Made by a program: the position numbers and the translations under genes. This document shows positions 16,257-24,399 of a stretch of DNA of 45,726 nt, in pieces. Numbering within the stretch: the stretch's first letter is position 1; the number at the start of each line of letters is the position of its first letter. The DNA is from Streptomyces sp. MspMP-M5 (lineage in GTDB: Bacteria; Actinomycetota; Actinomycetes; Streptomycetales; Streptomycetaceae): NCBI RefSeq assembly GCF_000373585.1, contig NZ_KB891919.1, positions 1 through 45,726 of the forward strand, given 5' to 3'. The notes below the pieces were generated by a model. The model saw only the letters and a program-made list of their open reading frames with translations. It was not told the DNA's origin and searched no databases.

Positions 16257-16655
16257 TTGAGTGACACCCGCACCGTCGTGGAGCAGTTCTACCGTCACGT
16301 GGCCGCCCGTGAGATCGAGGCGCTGAGCGAGTTGATCGCCGAGGAGATCGACTGGGACATCTACGGTGCGGAGGTGGTCCCGTGGGCAGGCCGACGCCGC
16401 ACGCGCGCCGAAGCGGTCGAGTTCTTCGCGACGCTCTCGGACCATCTGGAGTCGAAGGAGTTCACGGTGAACCGGATTGTCGTGGAGGGGGCAGATGCGG
16501 TGGTGATCGGGCACATGCGCCAGATCGTCAAAGTCACGGGGAATGTCTTCGACTCGCCGTTCGCCTTCCACCTCACAGTCGAGGACGGGAAGATCGCCCG
16601 CTACATCATGTTCGAGGACAGCCTCGCCCTGGCACGTGCCTTCGAGGCATCCTGA
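16257..16655 (+). CDS. SnoaL-like / NTF2-fold protein
   Basis: A 132-residue NTF2-fold protein. It begins VVEQFYRHVAAREIEALSEL, contains EIDWDIYGAEVVPWAGRRRT in the substrate cleft region, and ends with the strand VEDGKIARYIMFEDSLAL. Family members include ketosteroid-isomerase-like enzymes and proteins without proven activity. TTG 16257 is selected because GAGGAG lies at a good distance and the protein fits from there. The inverted repeat immediately upstream suggests tight regulation. A methyltransferase gene follows after almost 400 bases, so co-transcription is doubtful. Confidence 0.82.
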   Translation: MSDTRTVVEQFYRHVAAREIEALSELIAEEIDWDIYGAEVVPWAGRRRTRAEAVEFFATLSDHLESKEFTVNRIVVEGADAVVIGHMRQIVKVTGNVFDSPFAFHLTVEDGKIARYIMFEDSLALARAFEAS

Positions 16656-17048
16656 ACGAAGCGATTCCGCAGGCGTTCTTCGACACCGCGCCGGCTCGCC
16701 GGCAAGACGACGGTGCATCAATCCCCGGCCTTGAAGGCCAGGCAGATCCACCGGAGCGGAGACGGCTCCCGGTAGCCACTGCCTCGCCCTTCCCAGGCAA
16801 TGACGAAGGCACCCTTGTCGGTCACCGCCCATTTGCGAAAAGGGCAGCCTGAGATGGCGGCTGGGGCGCACTGCGTGCGAGGCCAGCGCGCCCCAGCCTG
16901 GTCCGATCCGTCCCGTCAGTTCAGGCCACGAACACCTCCGACGCAAGACCCGTCCGTGATGACATGGCCGGACAGGCAGTCTCCAGATGCGGGTAGGTAC
17001 GGGGCCGGGGAAGCTGCGGAACCTTCGTGGGTGTTAACTTCTCTTGCC
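16656..17048. other. gene-free stretch with an unidentified reverse-strand fragment
   Basis: On the reverse strand a frame ending at 16718 reads CPFRKWAVTDKGAFVIAWEG, which looks protein-like but is not recognised and has no start. The rest holds only GC-sustained frames and, near 17035-17040, a TAACTT box that could serve the next gene as a leaderless promoter. Confidence 0.35.
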
Positions 17049-17678
17049 ATGGCGGAGCACCAGGACGAGACCAGAGCGGCCTACGACGGGGTCGTGGATC
17101 TGTATGCATCATTGTTCGCCAATCGGCTGGAGACGCAGCCGTTCGCGCGGAACATGATCGGCACCTTCGCCGAGTTGGTGCGCGGGACGGGGAACCCGCG
17201 GGCAGCCGACGTCGGGTGCGGGCCGGGACATTTGACGGCCATGCTCCACGAACTGGGGCTGGACGCCTTCGGGCTCGACCTCTCCCCGGGCATGATCGAC
17301 CACGCCCGGCGGGCCCATCCGACAGTGCGATTCGACGAGGCGCGAATGGAGGCCCTGCCGGTCGAAGACGGCGCGCTCGGCGGCGTACTGGCCCACTACT
17401 CGATGATCCATACCCCGCACGCGGAATTGCCCGCGCTGCTCGCCGAACAAGCGCGGGTCCTGGCACCAGGGGGCCTGCTCCTGGTCTCGTTCTTCGCGAC
17501 CGACGGACCGGAGCCGATCCGCTTCGACCACAAGGTGACACCCGCCTACAGCTGGCCGGTAGACCTGCTCGCCGAGTTGCTGACTGGGGCCGGACTCGCC
17601 CCATTCGCCCGGCTGCTCCACGACCCCGCCTCCGAGCGGGGCTTCCTCGACGCACACCTACTGGCCCGCCTCCGCTAA
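17049..17678 (+). CDS. class I SAM-dependent methyltransferase
   Basis: A 209-residue Rossmann-fold methyltransferase. Motif I (ADVGCGPGHLTAMLHELG) binds S-adenosylmethionine, followed by GLDLSPGMIDHARR (acidic ribose-binding end of strand 2), MEALPVEDGALGGVLAHYSM, and the post-motif ARVLAPGGLLLVSFF. The methyl acceptor cannot be inferred. ATG 17049 is used; it has no ribosome-binding site, but a TAACTT box ends eight bases upstream, in keeping with leaderless translation. Its 3' end directly adjoins the truncated TetR gene in convergent orientation. Confidence 0.85.
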   Translation: MAEHQDETRAAYDGVVDLYASLFANRLETQPFARNMIGTFAELVRGTGNPRAADVGCGPGHLTAMLHELGLDAFGLDLSPGMIDHARRAHPTVRFDEARMEALPVEDGALGGVLAHYSMIHTPHAELPALLAEQARVLAPGGLLLVSFFATDGPEPIRFDHKVTPAYSWPVDLLAELLTGAGLAPFARLLHDPASERGFLDAHLLARLR

Positions 17679-17694
17679 AGTCCGGCGCGGCGCC

Positions 17695-18040
17695 GCCGAC
17701 TGGGGCCTGGTAACCGGGGACGGGGTCGCCGTAGATCAGCCGGAAGCCCTCGGGGTTGGCCAGCGCCCAGTCACGGAAGGCGTGCGCCCATGCCTGTATC
17801 CGCCCCGCCGGGGCGTCCTGTGCGGAGGCGACCCAGGCGGCGTCGACGGCGTCGGCGAGCTCGGTGTAGACGTCCGTGATGAGGACGGTGACCAGGTCGT
17901 CGCGGGTGGCGAAGTAGCCGTAAATGGCGTTGGCGGTCATGCCCATCTCGCGGGCGATCGCTCGCAGGGTGATCGCGTCGGGGCCGCCCGAGCCCATCAA
18001 CTCCAGCGCTGTGCACTTGATTTCGGCGGTCGTCTCATCG
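17695..18040 (-). pseudogene. TetR-family regulator truncated at both ends
   Basis: The reverse strand encodes a clear TetR DNA-binding domain (TLRAIAREMGMTANAIYGYF, then ATRDDLVTVLITDVYTELAD) and a WHG-type C-terminal start (AFRDWALANPEGFRLIYGD). The C-terminal domain breaks off near 17695, beside the methyltransferase gene. The N-terminus runs straight into the reductase coding DNA near 18030, without its own start or promoter. It was evidently divergent from the NmrA-like gene before a deletion fused the two. Confidence 0.75.
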
Positions 18041-18705
18041 GCAGCCGGGTCGTCACCGAGGCCCTCCAGCGCGGACACCGCGTCACGGCGTTCAGCCGCG
18101 ACGCCTCCGCGATCATCAACCAGCGGGAGAACCTCAGCTGGGCGAGCGTCGACGTTCTGGACGCCGCGAGCATCGTCGCCGTCCTGCCCGGCCTGGACGT
18201 CCTGATCAGTGGCTTCCAGCCCGGGAACGCGGCGAAGGACTTCGCTGACACCGTCCAGCGCTCGATCGCGGACCCGACCGTCTATGCGGCGGCTGCCCAG
18301 GCCCTGCTCAAGGCCCTGGAGAGCCACCCCCGTACCCGGCTGATCGTCATCGGCGGCGCCGGCAGCCTGGAGACCGAGCCGGGCGTCGTTCGCGCCGACC
18401 ACGAGGAGCTCATTCACGCCTCGCTCGACGAACTCGGCCTCCCCCGCCAGTACGCCGCCGCCGTACGCGGCCACCGAGAGGCGCTGGACGTCCTGCGCAC
18501 CTCGAACCGACTGTGGACCTACTTCAGCCCCGCCGAGCAGATCACCCCCGGCGAGCGCACCGGACGCTTCCGCATCGGCGGCGACCAGCCCGTGCTGAAC
18601 GCCGACGGCCTGAGCCGGATCTCGGTGGAGGACGCCGCGGTCGCTCTGGTGGACGAGGCGGAGCTGCCCCGCTTCGTCCAGCGCCGGTTCACCGTCGGCT
18701 ACTGA
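18022..18705 (+). pseudogene. NmrA-like NAD(P)-dependent reductase lacking its N-terminus
   Basis: From about 18037 the forward strand encodes IGSRVVTEALQRGHRVTAFS, the part of a YwnB/NmrA-type Rossmann fold that follows the GATGxxG dinucleotide-binding loop. The protein continues normally to a stop at 18703-18705 (LSRISVEDAAVALVDEAE). The first about 12 residues, including most of the glycine-rich loop, are missing and are replaced by antisense TetR codons. The frame stays open upstream to 17782, but no proper start is seen. I infer loss of function. Confidence 0.72.
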
Positions 18706-18746
18706 GCCAACTACTGCCCCGATCTCCGCCTACCGGCACCCACAGA

Positions 18747-18779
18747 CCGGATCGGGCCGCCCTCAACTGCCCGATCCGG
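18747..18779 (+). terminator. 11-bp perfect hairpin after the reductase
   Basis: CCGGATCGGGC (18747-18757) pairs with GCCCGATCCGG (18769-18779) over an 11-base loop, 42 bases after the stop at 18705. Confidence 0.7.
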
Positions 18780-18933
18780 CTCGAAGGGGAACACGCCCGG
18801 TACTCCGCCTTCCCGGCCGCCCTCGCTTCCCGACGCGACGCCGGCAAGGCCCGCCAGCTCTTCAACCGAAGAGGTCACAAAGCCGCACCGGAGTACCAGG
18901 TCACCCGTGTTGGCTCTTGCTCGGCGCGGTGGA

Positions 18934-19170
18934 TCAGTTGCCGTGCCGGGCAGGCGTCGGGCATGGCGACCACCGGGTAGCGCCGCCAGCCAGGTGCTCG
19001 GCCGTGACGGGGCGGGCGCGTTCAGCTTCGACTTCGGCTTCGGCCAACTCGCAGGTCGGGGCGTACAGGTACCAGCCAGGTTCGCCCTGAGCGTGGTGGA
19101 TGAGCCGGGAAGCCAGGACATCGTCTGTGCCGGAGGCGGCCATCGCGGTCTCGCCCAGGACGATGCGCAT
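18934..19170 (-). pseudogene. possible PIN-domain-like protein, truncated
   Basis: From ATG 19170 the product begins MRIVLGETAMAASGTDD, followed by VLASRLIHHAQGEPGWYLYA and APTCELAEAEV. I recall actinobacterial PIN-like proteins starting MRIVLDTTAMxAAG with these same following segments; here the first catalytic Asp is replaced by Gly-Glu. Similarity stops at about residue 55 (AEHLAGG) and an unrelated tail follows. It is most likely a broken gene. The family call rests on memory and is uncertain. Confidence 0.38.
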
Positions 19171-19228
19171 GACGTCGTTCACCGCCCGGCCGCCTCGGCC
19201 AAACGCCGGGGTTTGATTGGATGTCGCC

Positions 19229-19726
19229 ATGAGCGCAGGCACTCACCCGGAATCCGGTCTGACGAAAAGCATCTGGAGCGACGCCGACTTCGACACGATG
19301 GGATGGCACGACGTCACCATCCACGGACTCTGCGTACAGCCGGGCGCCTTTGACGACGCACTGCCACGTTTGCTACTGGACATCGACTACATCGTCCGTT
19401 GGGTGCAACCTGTCGCGCCGGAAACGCACTTCAGCTTCTGGATCGCGCCGTCCACGCTCGTGTTCGACGATGTCTGGGATATCGAGGGCGACCTCGACTT
19501 CAAGGGGATGGCGCCGAGTCTCGACATCGACCACATACGACGCTCGGCCCCGAAGGACAGCCGCGGCGGGCCTCAGTGGCACATCGAAGGCCACTTCTTC
19601 GAGCTCAAGTTCCGGGCTGCAGGATTCCAGCAGTACCTACGGCAGGCACCCCAGCGCTCGCAGCGGCTCGTCCTCACACACGGCGAGCGCGGAGGGCCCT
19701 CTTTCGCGGAGACAGCCTTCGTTTGA
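19229..19726 (+). CDS. conserved actinobacterial hypothetical protein
   Basis: A 165-residue soluble protein of a family I recall only as hypothetical in Streptomyces. It begins with a conserved segment (IWSDADFDTMGWHDVTIHG), followed by LLLDIDYIVRWVQPVAPETH and FSFWIAPSTLVFDDVWDIEG, suggesting an all-beta fold. No catalytic motif, signal peptide or membrane segment is visible. ATG 19229 has no strong ribosome-binding site; TTG 19217 would add four residues. It overlaps nothing certain on its own strand. Confidence 0.68.
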   Translation: MSAGTHPESGLTKSIWSDADFDTMGWHDVTIHGLCVQPGAFDDALPRLLLDIDYIVRWVQPVAPETHFSFWIAPSTLVFDDVWDIEGDLDFKGMAPSLDIDHIRRSAPKDSRGGPQWHIEGHFFELKFRAAGFQQYLRQAPQRSQRLVLTHGERGGPSFAETAFV

Positions 19727-19966
19727 GCCGGCTCGGCGCGCCCACCCGCCAGTCAGCCAGATCTCAAACAGGCTCTTCGCGGTTGAGGGCACAGTCGGGG
19801 GTGTTGGCAGGTAGGCGCCGGAATCTACCAGCCGAAAGACCTCGACATGCTCCACGCCGTCTTCGCCGCGCCGTGTCTGCCCAGGTACTGCCGTCTCGAT
19901 GAGCTCGGTCTGGAAGCCGTCGGGCAACGTCCTGAGCCGGATCAGGTGGTGATCGAGTGCCGACAC
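19637..19966 (-). CDS. uncertain small protein or remnant
   Basis: GTG 19966 opens a 109-codon reverse frame that begins with a plausible protein (DHHLIRLRTLPDGFQTELIE, then VEHVEVFRLVDSGAYLP). The last 30 codons overlap the end of the forward hypothetical gene and look like antisense noise. The frame starts 11 bases after the epoxide hydrolase stop on the same strand, so it could be a downstream operon gene that has lost its 3' end. No family recognised. Confidence 0.33.
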   Translation of the reverse strand: MSALDHHLIRLRTLPDGFQTELIETAVPGQTRRGEDGVEHVEVFRLVDSGAYLPTPPTVPSTAKSLFEIWLTGGWARRAGSNEGCLRERGPSALAVCEDEPLRALGCLP

Positions 19967-19976
19967 CCAGCCGTGT

Positions 19977-21149
19977 TCACCGATTAGCGGCCAGCACTGC
20001 CGCGAGGCCCTCTTGCAAGTCCTTGACGAAATACTCAGGGACCTCCAGCGACGGGAAATGTCCCCCGGTTTCGGGCGAGCTCCACCGGACGATCTGTCGG
20101 TACCGCTCCTGTGCCCAGGGGCGCGGAGACTTCTCGATGTCGCGGGGATACATGGTGATTGCCGACGGGACGTCGACCCGAAGTTCGGGGTCGAGCGAGT
20201 TGTGGCTTTCGTAGTAGATACGGGCCGCCGATGCGCCGGTCCGTGTCAGCCAGTACAGGGTGACGTCGTCAAGAATTCTGTCTCTTGAAATCGTCTCGAA
20301 CGGGCTGTCTTCGGTGTCTGACCACTCGGCGAACTTGTCAAGGATCCAGGCAAGAAGCCCGACCGGTGAGTCGACGAGCGAGTAGCCGATGGTCTGCGGC
20401 CGGGTCGCCTGCTGCTTCGCGTACGCCGCGCGATGGCGCCAGAAATGGCGGGTTTCCTCTGTCCACTTGCGCTCGACCGCCGTCAGTCCGTCCGTTGCCA
20501 ATCCGGGCGGTGCCTCCGCGAACGTTGTGTGGATGCCGAGGACGTGCGCCGGGAACCTGCCGCCGAGAACCGTGGTGATATTGCCTCCCCAGTCGCCGCC
20601 GTGGGCTGCGAACTTGCTGTAGCCGAGCCTTCCCATCAGTTCCACCCACGCGGCCGCGATCTTTTCGGTTCCCCACCCGGTGGTGGCCGGCTTGTCGCTG
20701 TAACCAAAGCCTGGCAGCGAGGGGACCACGACGTGGAACGCCGGCGCGTCCGCATCTTTCGGATCTGCTATCTCGTCCACCACATCGATGAACTCGGCAA
20801 TGCTGCCCGGCCAGCCGTGCGTCAAGATCAAAGGAGTGGCATCCGCACGCGCGGATCGGCGGTGCAGGAAGTGGATTCCCAGATCATCAATGGTCGTGCG
20901 GAACTGGCCGATCCGGTTGAGGCGCTCTTCGAACGACCGCCAGTTGTACCCGGTGCGCCAGTAGTTCACGACATCGACGAGGTCGGCGAGCGGAACGCCC
21001 TGTTCCCATCGGTGAGGGTCGGGCGCGGCGCGATGGACCGTCTCGGGCTCCGGTAGTCGCGCCGCGGCCAGTCGCGCGCGCAGATCGTCGAGGTCAGCGT
21101 CGGTTGTGTGGGCTTCAAATGCTTGCACGTCGCTGGTTGGACGGGGCAT
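19977..21149 (-). CDS. epoxide hydrolase (alpha/beta fold, EHN domain)
   Basis: A 390-residue enzyme opening epoxides to diols by an alpha/beta-hydrolase mechanism. Residues 1-100 form the epoxide-hydrolase N-terminal (EHN) domain. The oxyanion-hole motif HGWPGS is at 111-116, the nucleophile Asp186 sits in HGGDWGGN, and the C-terminal GGHFPSLEVPEYFVKDL supplies the catalytic His. Length is normal for the microsomal-type bacterial family. ATG 21149 follows an AGGAGG site at ideal distance. It is divergent from a CGNR-type regulator, and repeated AACCGGCTAAG elements fill the gap, so repression by that regulator is likely. Confidence 0.92.
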   Translation of the reverse strand: MPRPTSDVQAFEAHTTDADLDDLRARLAAARLPEPETVHRAAPDPHRWEQGVPLADLVDVVNYWRTGYNWRSFEERLNRIGQFRTTIDDLGIHFLHRRSARADATPLILTHGWPGSIAEFIDVVDEIADPKDADAPAFHVVVPSLPGFGYSDKPATTGWGTEKIAAAWVELMGRLGYSKFAAHGGDWGGNITTVLGGRFPAHVLGIHTTFAEAPPGLATDGLTAVERKWTEETRHFWRHRAAYAKQQATRPQTIGYSLVDSPVGLLAWILDKFAEWSDTEDSPFETISRDRILDDVTLYWLTRTGASAARIYYESHNSLDPELRVDVPSAITMYPRDIEKSPRPWAQERYRQIVRWSSPETGGHFPSLEVPEYFVKDLQEGLAAVLAANR

Positions 21150-21170
21150 GAGACCTCCTGGCCATCGCGG

Positions 21171-21250
21171 AACCGGCTACGACCTGTCGCGAACCGGCTA
21201 AGCCGGTTCTAGCAGTTCTCCGAGGCACACTGCAACCGGCTAAGGTGGTT
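21171..21250. promoter_or_regulatory. operator array between epoxide hydrolase and CGNR regulator
   Basis: Three related sites occur: a half-site AACCGGCTA (21171-21179); a perfect 19-bp palindrome of GAACCGGCT, one base, AGCCGGTTC (21191-21209); and AACCGGCTAAGGTGGTT (21234-21250), an imperfect copy. The last overlaps a TAAGGT -10 box (21241-21246) that ends six bases before the regulator ATG at 21253, implying a leaderless transcript that the bound regulator would shut off. Confidence 0.65.
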
Positions 21251-21252
21251 CC

Positions 21253-21828
21253 ATGCGTGCTGCGTTCCCTGACTTCCGCCTCGGTAAGGTGCTGGCGACC
21301 AGCTTCACGGGGACGCTGTCGGAGCGTCATGGCGACGCCGTGGAGCGCATTCCCACGCCGCAACGACTCGTCGACTGGCTGGCAGTGAACGGCCTCGCCG
21401 TGGACTCCTGCACCCCCGCCCAGCTCGACCTCGCTCGGGAACTGAGGGAGGCGATTCACGCCGCCGCGACAGCGGCCGCGCTCCAGGACGCCCTCCCTGC
21501 ATCGGCCGTCCAAGTCATCAATGACTGCAGCACTCAGGGTCGGGGCGCAGCGATCCTGACAGCCGAGGGAAAGCGGCAATGGCGGCTCAGCTCGGCTTCC
21601 TGCGTGGAAGACGCCCTCAGCGTGATCGCCGCCGATGCGATCAGCATCATCGCAGGCGAACGAGACGGAAAACTGGCCTTGTGCGCCTCACCAACCTGCC
21701 AAGCCGCCTTCTTCGACACCAGTCAAAGCCGCACCCGCAAATGGTGCGACATGAACACGTGCGGCAACCGTCAGAAGAAAGCGCGCTTCAATGCCAACCA
21801 GCGCAAAAGCCCCCGATCAGCGAAGTGA
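21253..21828 (+). CDS. CGNR zinc-finger transcriptional regulator (ABATE domain)
   Basis: A 191-residue regulator. The N-terminal ABATE-type domain (about residues 10-130) includes TLSERHGDAVERIPTPQRLV and DWLAVNGLAV. The C-terminal CGNR zinc finger uses Cys144, Cys149, Cys165 and Cys170 (CASPTC and CDMNTCGNRQKK), followed by a basic tail that should contact DNA. The ATG at 21253 begins at the conserved start and appears leaderless. It is divergent from the epoxide hydrolase gene with operator repeats between them, so it probably represses both in the absence of an unknown inducer. Base use and length appear normal. Confidence 0.88.
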   Translation: MRAAFPDFRLGKVLATSFTGTLSERHGDAVERIPTPQRLVDWLAVNGLAVDSCTPAQLDLARELREAIHAAATAAALQDALPASAVQVINDCSTQGRGAAILTAEGKRQWRLSSASCVEDALSVIAADAISIIAGERDGKLALCASPTCQAAFFDTSQSRTRKWCDMNTCGNRQKKARFNANQRKSPRSAK

Positions 21829-22190
21829 TCGTTACCTCGGTACATCCACAAGTGGGCCCCACGCCTGCGGCACATCTGCCGCGTTGGGTGCATCCCGAGG
21901 GCACCACTTAAGGCACGAGCATGGTCCGCGAGGACAGAACCGGCGTCGCCTTGGAGGTCGACGACGACAACGGCGTGCACCACCGCCGAGACCCGCCTCA
22001 TGCTCAACCGCGGCGGCAGCCTCACCCAACGCGGCGACACCATCACCACCACTGGCAGAGATACCTTCACCGCACACCGCATCACCCCCAGCGCCCACGG
22101 CCTTCCCGTGGCGGCGACACTGCCGCTCCGCTCGTCCAAGCCCGGCGCAGTTCACCTGCCCGGCCGCCGAAGTCACCCTCGGCGGCCCCA
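21829..22190. other. degenerate region leading into a phage-tail remnant
   Basis: No intact gene. A forward frame from about 21987 reads TRLMLNRGGSLTQRGDTITT and appears protein-like, possibly an upstream piece of the same phage gene as 22191-22421 in another frame. The rest is not recognised. Confidence 0.35.
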
Positions 22191-22421
22191 TCAGCCGCCC
22201 AGTTCGACGCACAAGGGCAGATCAGCGCGGCCATACCAGGCACCGACGCGCCCGGCGTGATCCCTGACGGCTGGTCGTACACCGTGACGGAGTCCCTCTC
22301 AGGCATCCCGACCGGCCATTCGTATCAAGTCCTGCTATCCGCCGAAGCGTCCGAGGCCGATCTCGCCGACGTGGCCCCGCCAGCCACACAAGGGGCAGTG
22401 TCGACGATGAGCATGAGCTGA
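22191..22421 (+). pseudogene. phage tail-fibre/structural protein domain remnant
   Basis: The forward frame encodes FDAQGQISAAIPGTDAPGVI, then GWSYTVTESLSGIPTGHSY and a run ending ADLADVAP, and stops at 22421. This is the beta-sandwich repeat seen in actinophage tail and baseplate proteins (usual form: LPATDDPD, then GWTYxVTExL, then DLADLAP). There is no start, capsid or tail gene nearby. It marks an old prophage or tail-like particle remnant. Confidence 0.55.
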
Positions 22422-22647
22422 TACCCCTGAGCTTCCTGGAGATCCGCCTCCTGGCGGGCCACATGGTCAAGTCAAGCCCCGTCACCAGAGCAGCGCGAGC
22501 ACCATCTGCGCTGGTCACGCTTCCGGCGACGCAGCCGGACACAAGCCCGCCGTTGCCTGCCAACGCCGAGGCCACAGACCCCAGATGCGGTTTGCAGTCA
22601 TCGGCAGGGCATAGTCGGGGAGGACAGCCATCGATCAGGGAGGAACC

Positions 22648-23241
22648 ATGCGCATCGGGGTCTATCTCGCGCACCCCCGTCCAGGCAGCTTCAACCACGC
22701 GGTGTTCACTGCCGTCGTGGATGAACTGCACGACCGGGGGTGTCACGTACTCGCGCACGACCTCTACGCCGAGGGATTCGCCCCTGCGCTGACCGCCGAC
22801 GAGACGGAGACGGTCCAGTCTGCGGTCCCCGCCCGTGACGCGCAGGTGGAGCTGCACCGGTCCGAGGTGGCCACCCTTGATGCCATGGTGTTGATCCATC
22901 CGAACTGGTGGGGCATGCCGCCCGCCGTCCTCACGGGCTGGGTGCAGCGTGTGCTCGCGCCCGGTATCGCCTACAAGCTGGGCACCGCAGACGGGGAGCC
23001 CGCAGGGCTGCTGAAGGCCGGCCGGGCGCTCGTTCTGAACACCTCCGACACCCCTGCCGACCGCGAAGAGAGTGAGTTCGGCGACCCACTGCAAAGCATC
23101 TGGGCGGCGTGCGTCCTGCCGTACGTAGGTGTCGCCGACGTCCGCCGAATCGTCTTCCGTACGGTGACCGACTCGACCGACGAAATGCGCGCATCATGGC
23201 TGCGCCAGGCACGGGAGCAAGTCGCCGCGCTGATGGTCTGA
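22648..23241 (+). CDS. flavodoxin-fold NAD(P)H oxidoreductase
   Basis: A 197-residue protein of the flavodoxin-2 / MdaB-KefF-like quinone reductase family. It opens with the FMN phosphate loop region VYLAHPRPGSFNHAVF, carries the conserved DLYAEGFAPALTADE, and has VLIHPNWWGMPPAVLTGWVQ, the strand-loop that covers the flavin. The enzyme would transfer two electrons from NAD(P)H to quinones or similar electrophiles. ATG 22648 is preceded by GGGAGGA, a very good ribosome-binding site. No operon partner is adjacent. Confidence 0.87.
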   Translation: MRIGVYLAHPRPGSFNHAVFTAVVDELHDRGCHVLAHDLYAEGFAPALTADETETVQSAVPARDAQVELHRSEVATLDAMVLIHPNWWGMPPAVLTGWVQRVLAPGIAYKLGTADGEPAGLLKAGRALVLNTSDTPADREESEFGDPLQSIWAACVLPYVGVADVRRIVFRTVTDSTDEMRASWLRQAREQVAALMV

Positions 23242-23512
23242 CACCGCGATGGAGTTCGGCCAGGCGTGCCTGCGTGACGGTGCAGTCGGCGCATACCCGG
23301 GGACGCCGTCTTCCCAACGGCCGAGGGTGGAGCGGCGGGCGTAGTCGATGTGGATGTCGGCACTCGGCAGGTCCGGTTCGATCGGTGCCGGAGGCGGGGT
23401 GCCCGGCCTCCGGGGCCGCCCACGGTCTGCGGCGAAGGGTCGCGTGCGAGAGGCGTGCCGTGAAGTCGTCGCCGCTTCCGGTCTGGGGACGTGCGTCCAG
23501 GACCGGAAGCTC

Positions 23513-24277
23513 TTACGTCAGATCGGCGAGGAGGTCATCCAGGGCCTTCTTGAGGGCCGCGGCGTTGGCCGGATCGAACCATGTGGTGCGGATGCGCTCG
23601 TTGTTCCCTTTGGGTGTCTCGTGGTCGGCGGCGAGTTGGTGCAGAGGGCGGGTCTCGTCGCTCAGGGAGCGGCCGACGTTCTGGAAGAGGCCGCGCACAT
23701 AGCGGTCGGCGGCGTCGGGGGCGAGGCCGTGGCCGGTGGCCCACGAGGTGAGGGTGGCGAGGTAGGTGTAGTGAGCGGTGAGGGTCCCGGTCAGTGCGGA
23801 GAAGACGTTGAAGGCGTCCTCGTCCGGGACGGGGAGCGCTCCGCCCAACTGTTCAAAGAGAGAGTCCACTACCGGGTTCGAGGGGCAGGTCACGGTGACG
23901 GAGCGGCGCTCGCGCACGGCGGGGAGCGGGATGGCGCGGACGATCGGGGCGCCGGTGGCGAGGGTTCGGCGCAGGTCGTCGGTGGCGACGCCGGCCATCA
24001 GGTTGACCACGGTCTTGTCGTCGTCCATCTTCAGCCCGGCGAGTGCCTCATGGTGGTCCTGGCGGCGCACGGCGATGATCACCACCTCGGAGCGTTCCAC
24101 CACCTCCTGGTTGTCGGCGCACACCTCAACCCCCTCGTAACGCTGGGACAGTTCGGCAGCGGTGCGGGCTCCTCGGGGAGAGAGGAAGACGTCTGGCGAC
24201 GCACCGCCCCCGTTGCACAGGCCGTCGACGATGGCCCGGCCGATCTCGCCTACTCCGATGATGCCGATGCGCTGCAC
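23513..24277 (-). CDS. ProC-like / F420-dependent-NADP-type dehydrogenase
   Basis: A 254-residue dehydrogenase with an N-terminal dinucleotide-binding loop (IGIIGVGEIGRAIVDGL, residues 3-19) and the ProC-like arrangement VVIIAVRRQDHHEAL, VVNLMAGVATDDL and AIPLPAVRERRSVTVT. Pyrroline-5-carboxylate reductases share this design, but the missing canonical C-terminal substrate motif makes the substrate uncertain. GTG 24277 is chosen because GGAGGA lies nine bases upstream, inside the alternative ATG 24292 reading. It is the last gene of a reverse-strand operon after an esterase, an aldo/keto reductase and a membrane protein. Confidence 0.78.
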   Translation of the reverse strand: MQRIGIIGVGEIGRAIVDGLCNGGGASPDVFLSPRGARTAAELSQRYEGVEVCADNQEVVERSEVVIIAVRRQDHHEALAGLKMDDDKTVVNLMAGVATDDLRRTLATGAPIVRAIPLPAVRERRSVTVTCPSNPVVDSLFEQLGGALPVPDEDAFNVFSALTGTLTAHYTYLATLTSWATGHGLAPDAADRYVRGLFQNVGRSLSDETRPLHQLAADHETPKGNNERIRTTWFDPANAAALKKALDDLLADLT

Positions 24278-24399
24278 TGTGTCTTCCTCCATGGTGCGCG
24301 ATGGTCGTGGCCTGTGGTGGTACGGGTGGTCTGTGCGGTCGCGATCGTGGCCGTCGGCTGCTCACGTGCGGAGTCGGAGGGGGCCGACGACATGTCAGT

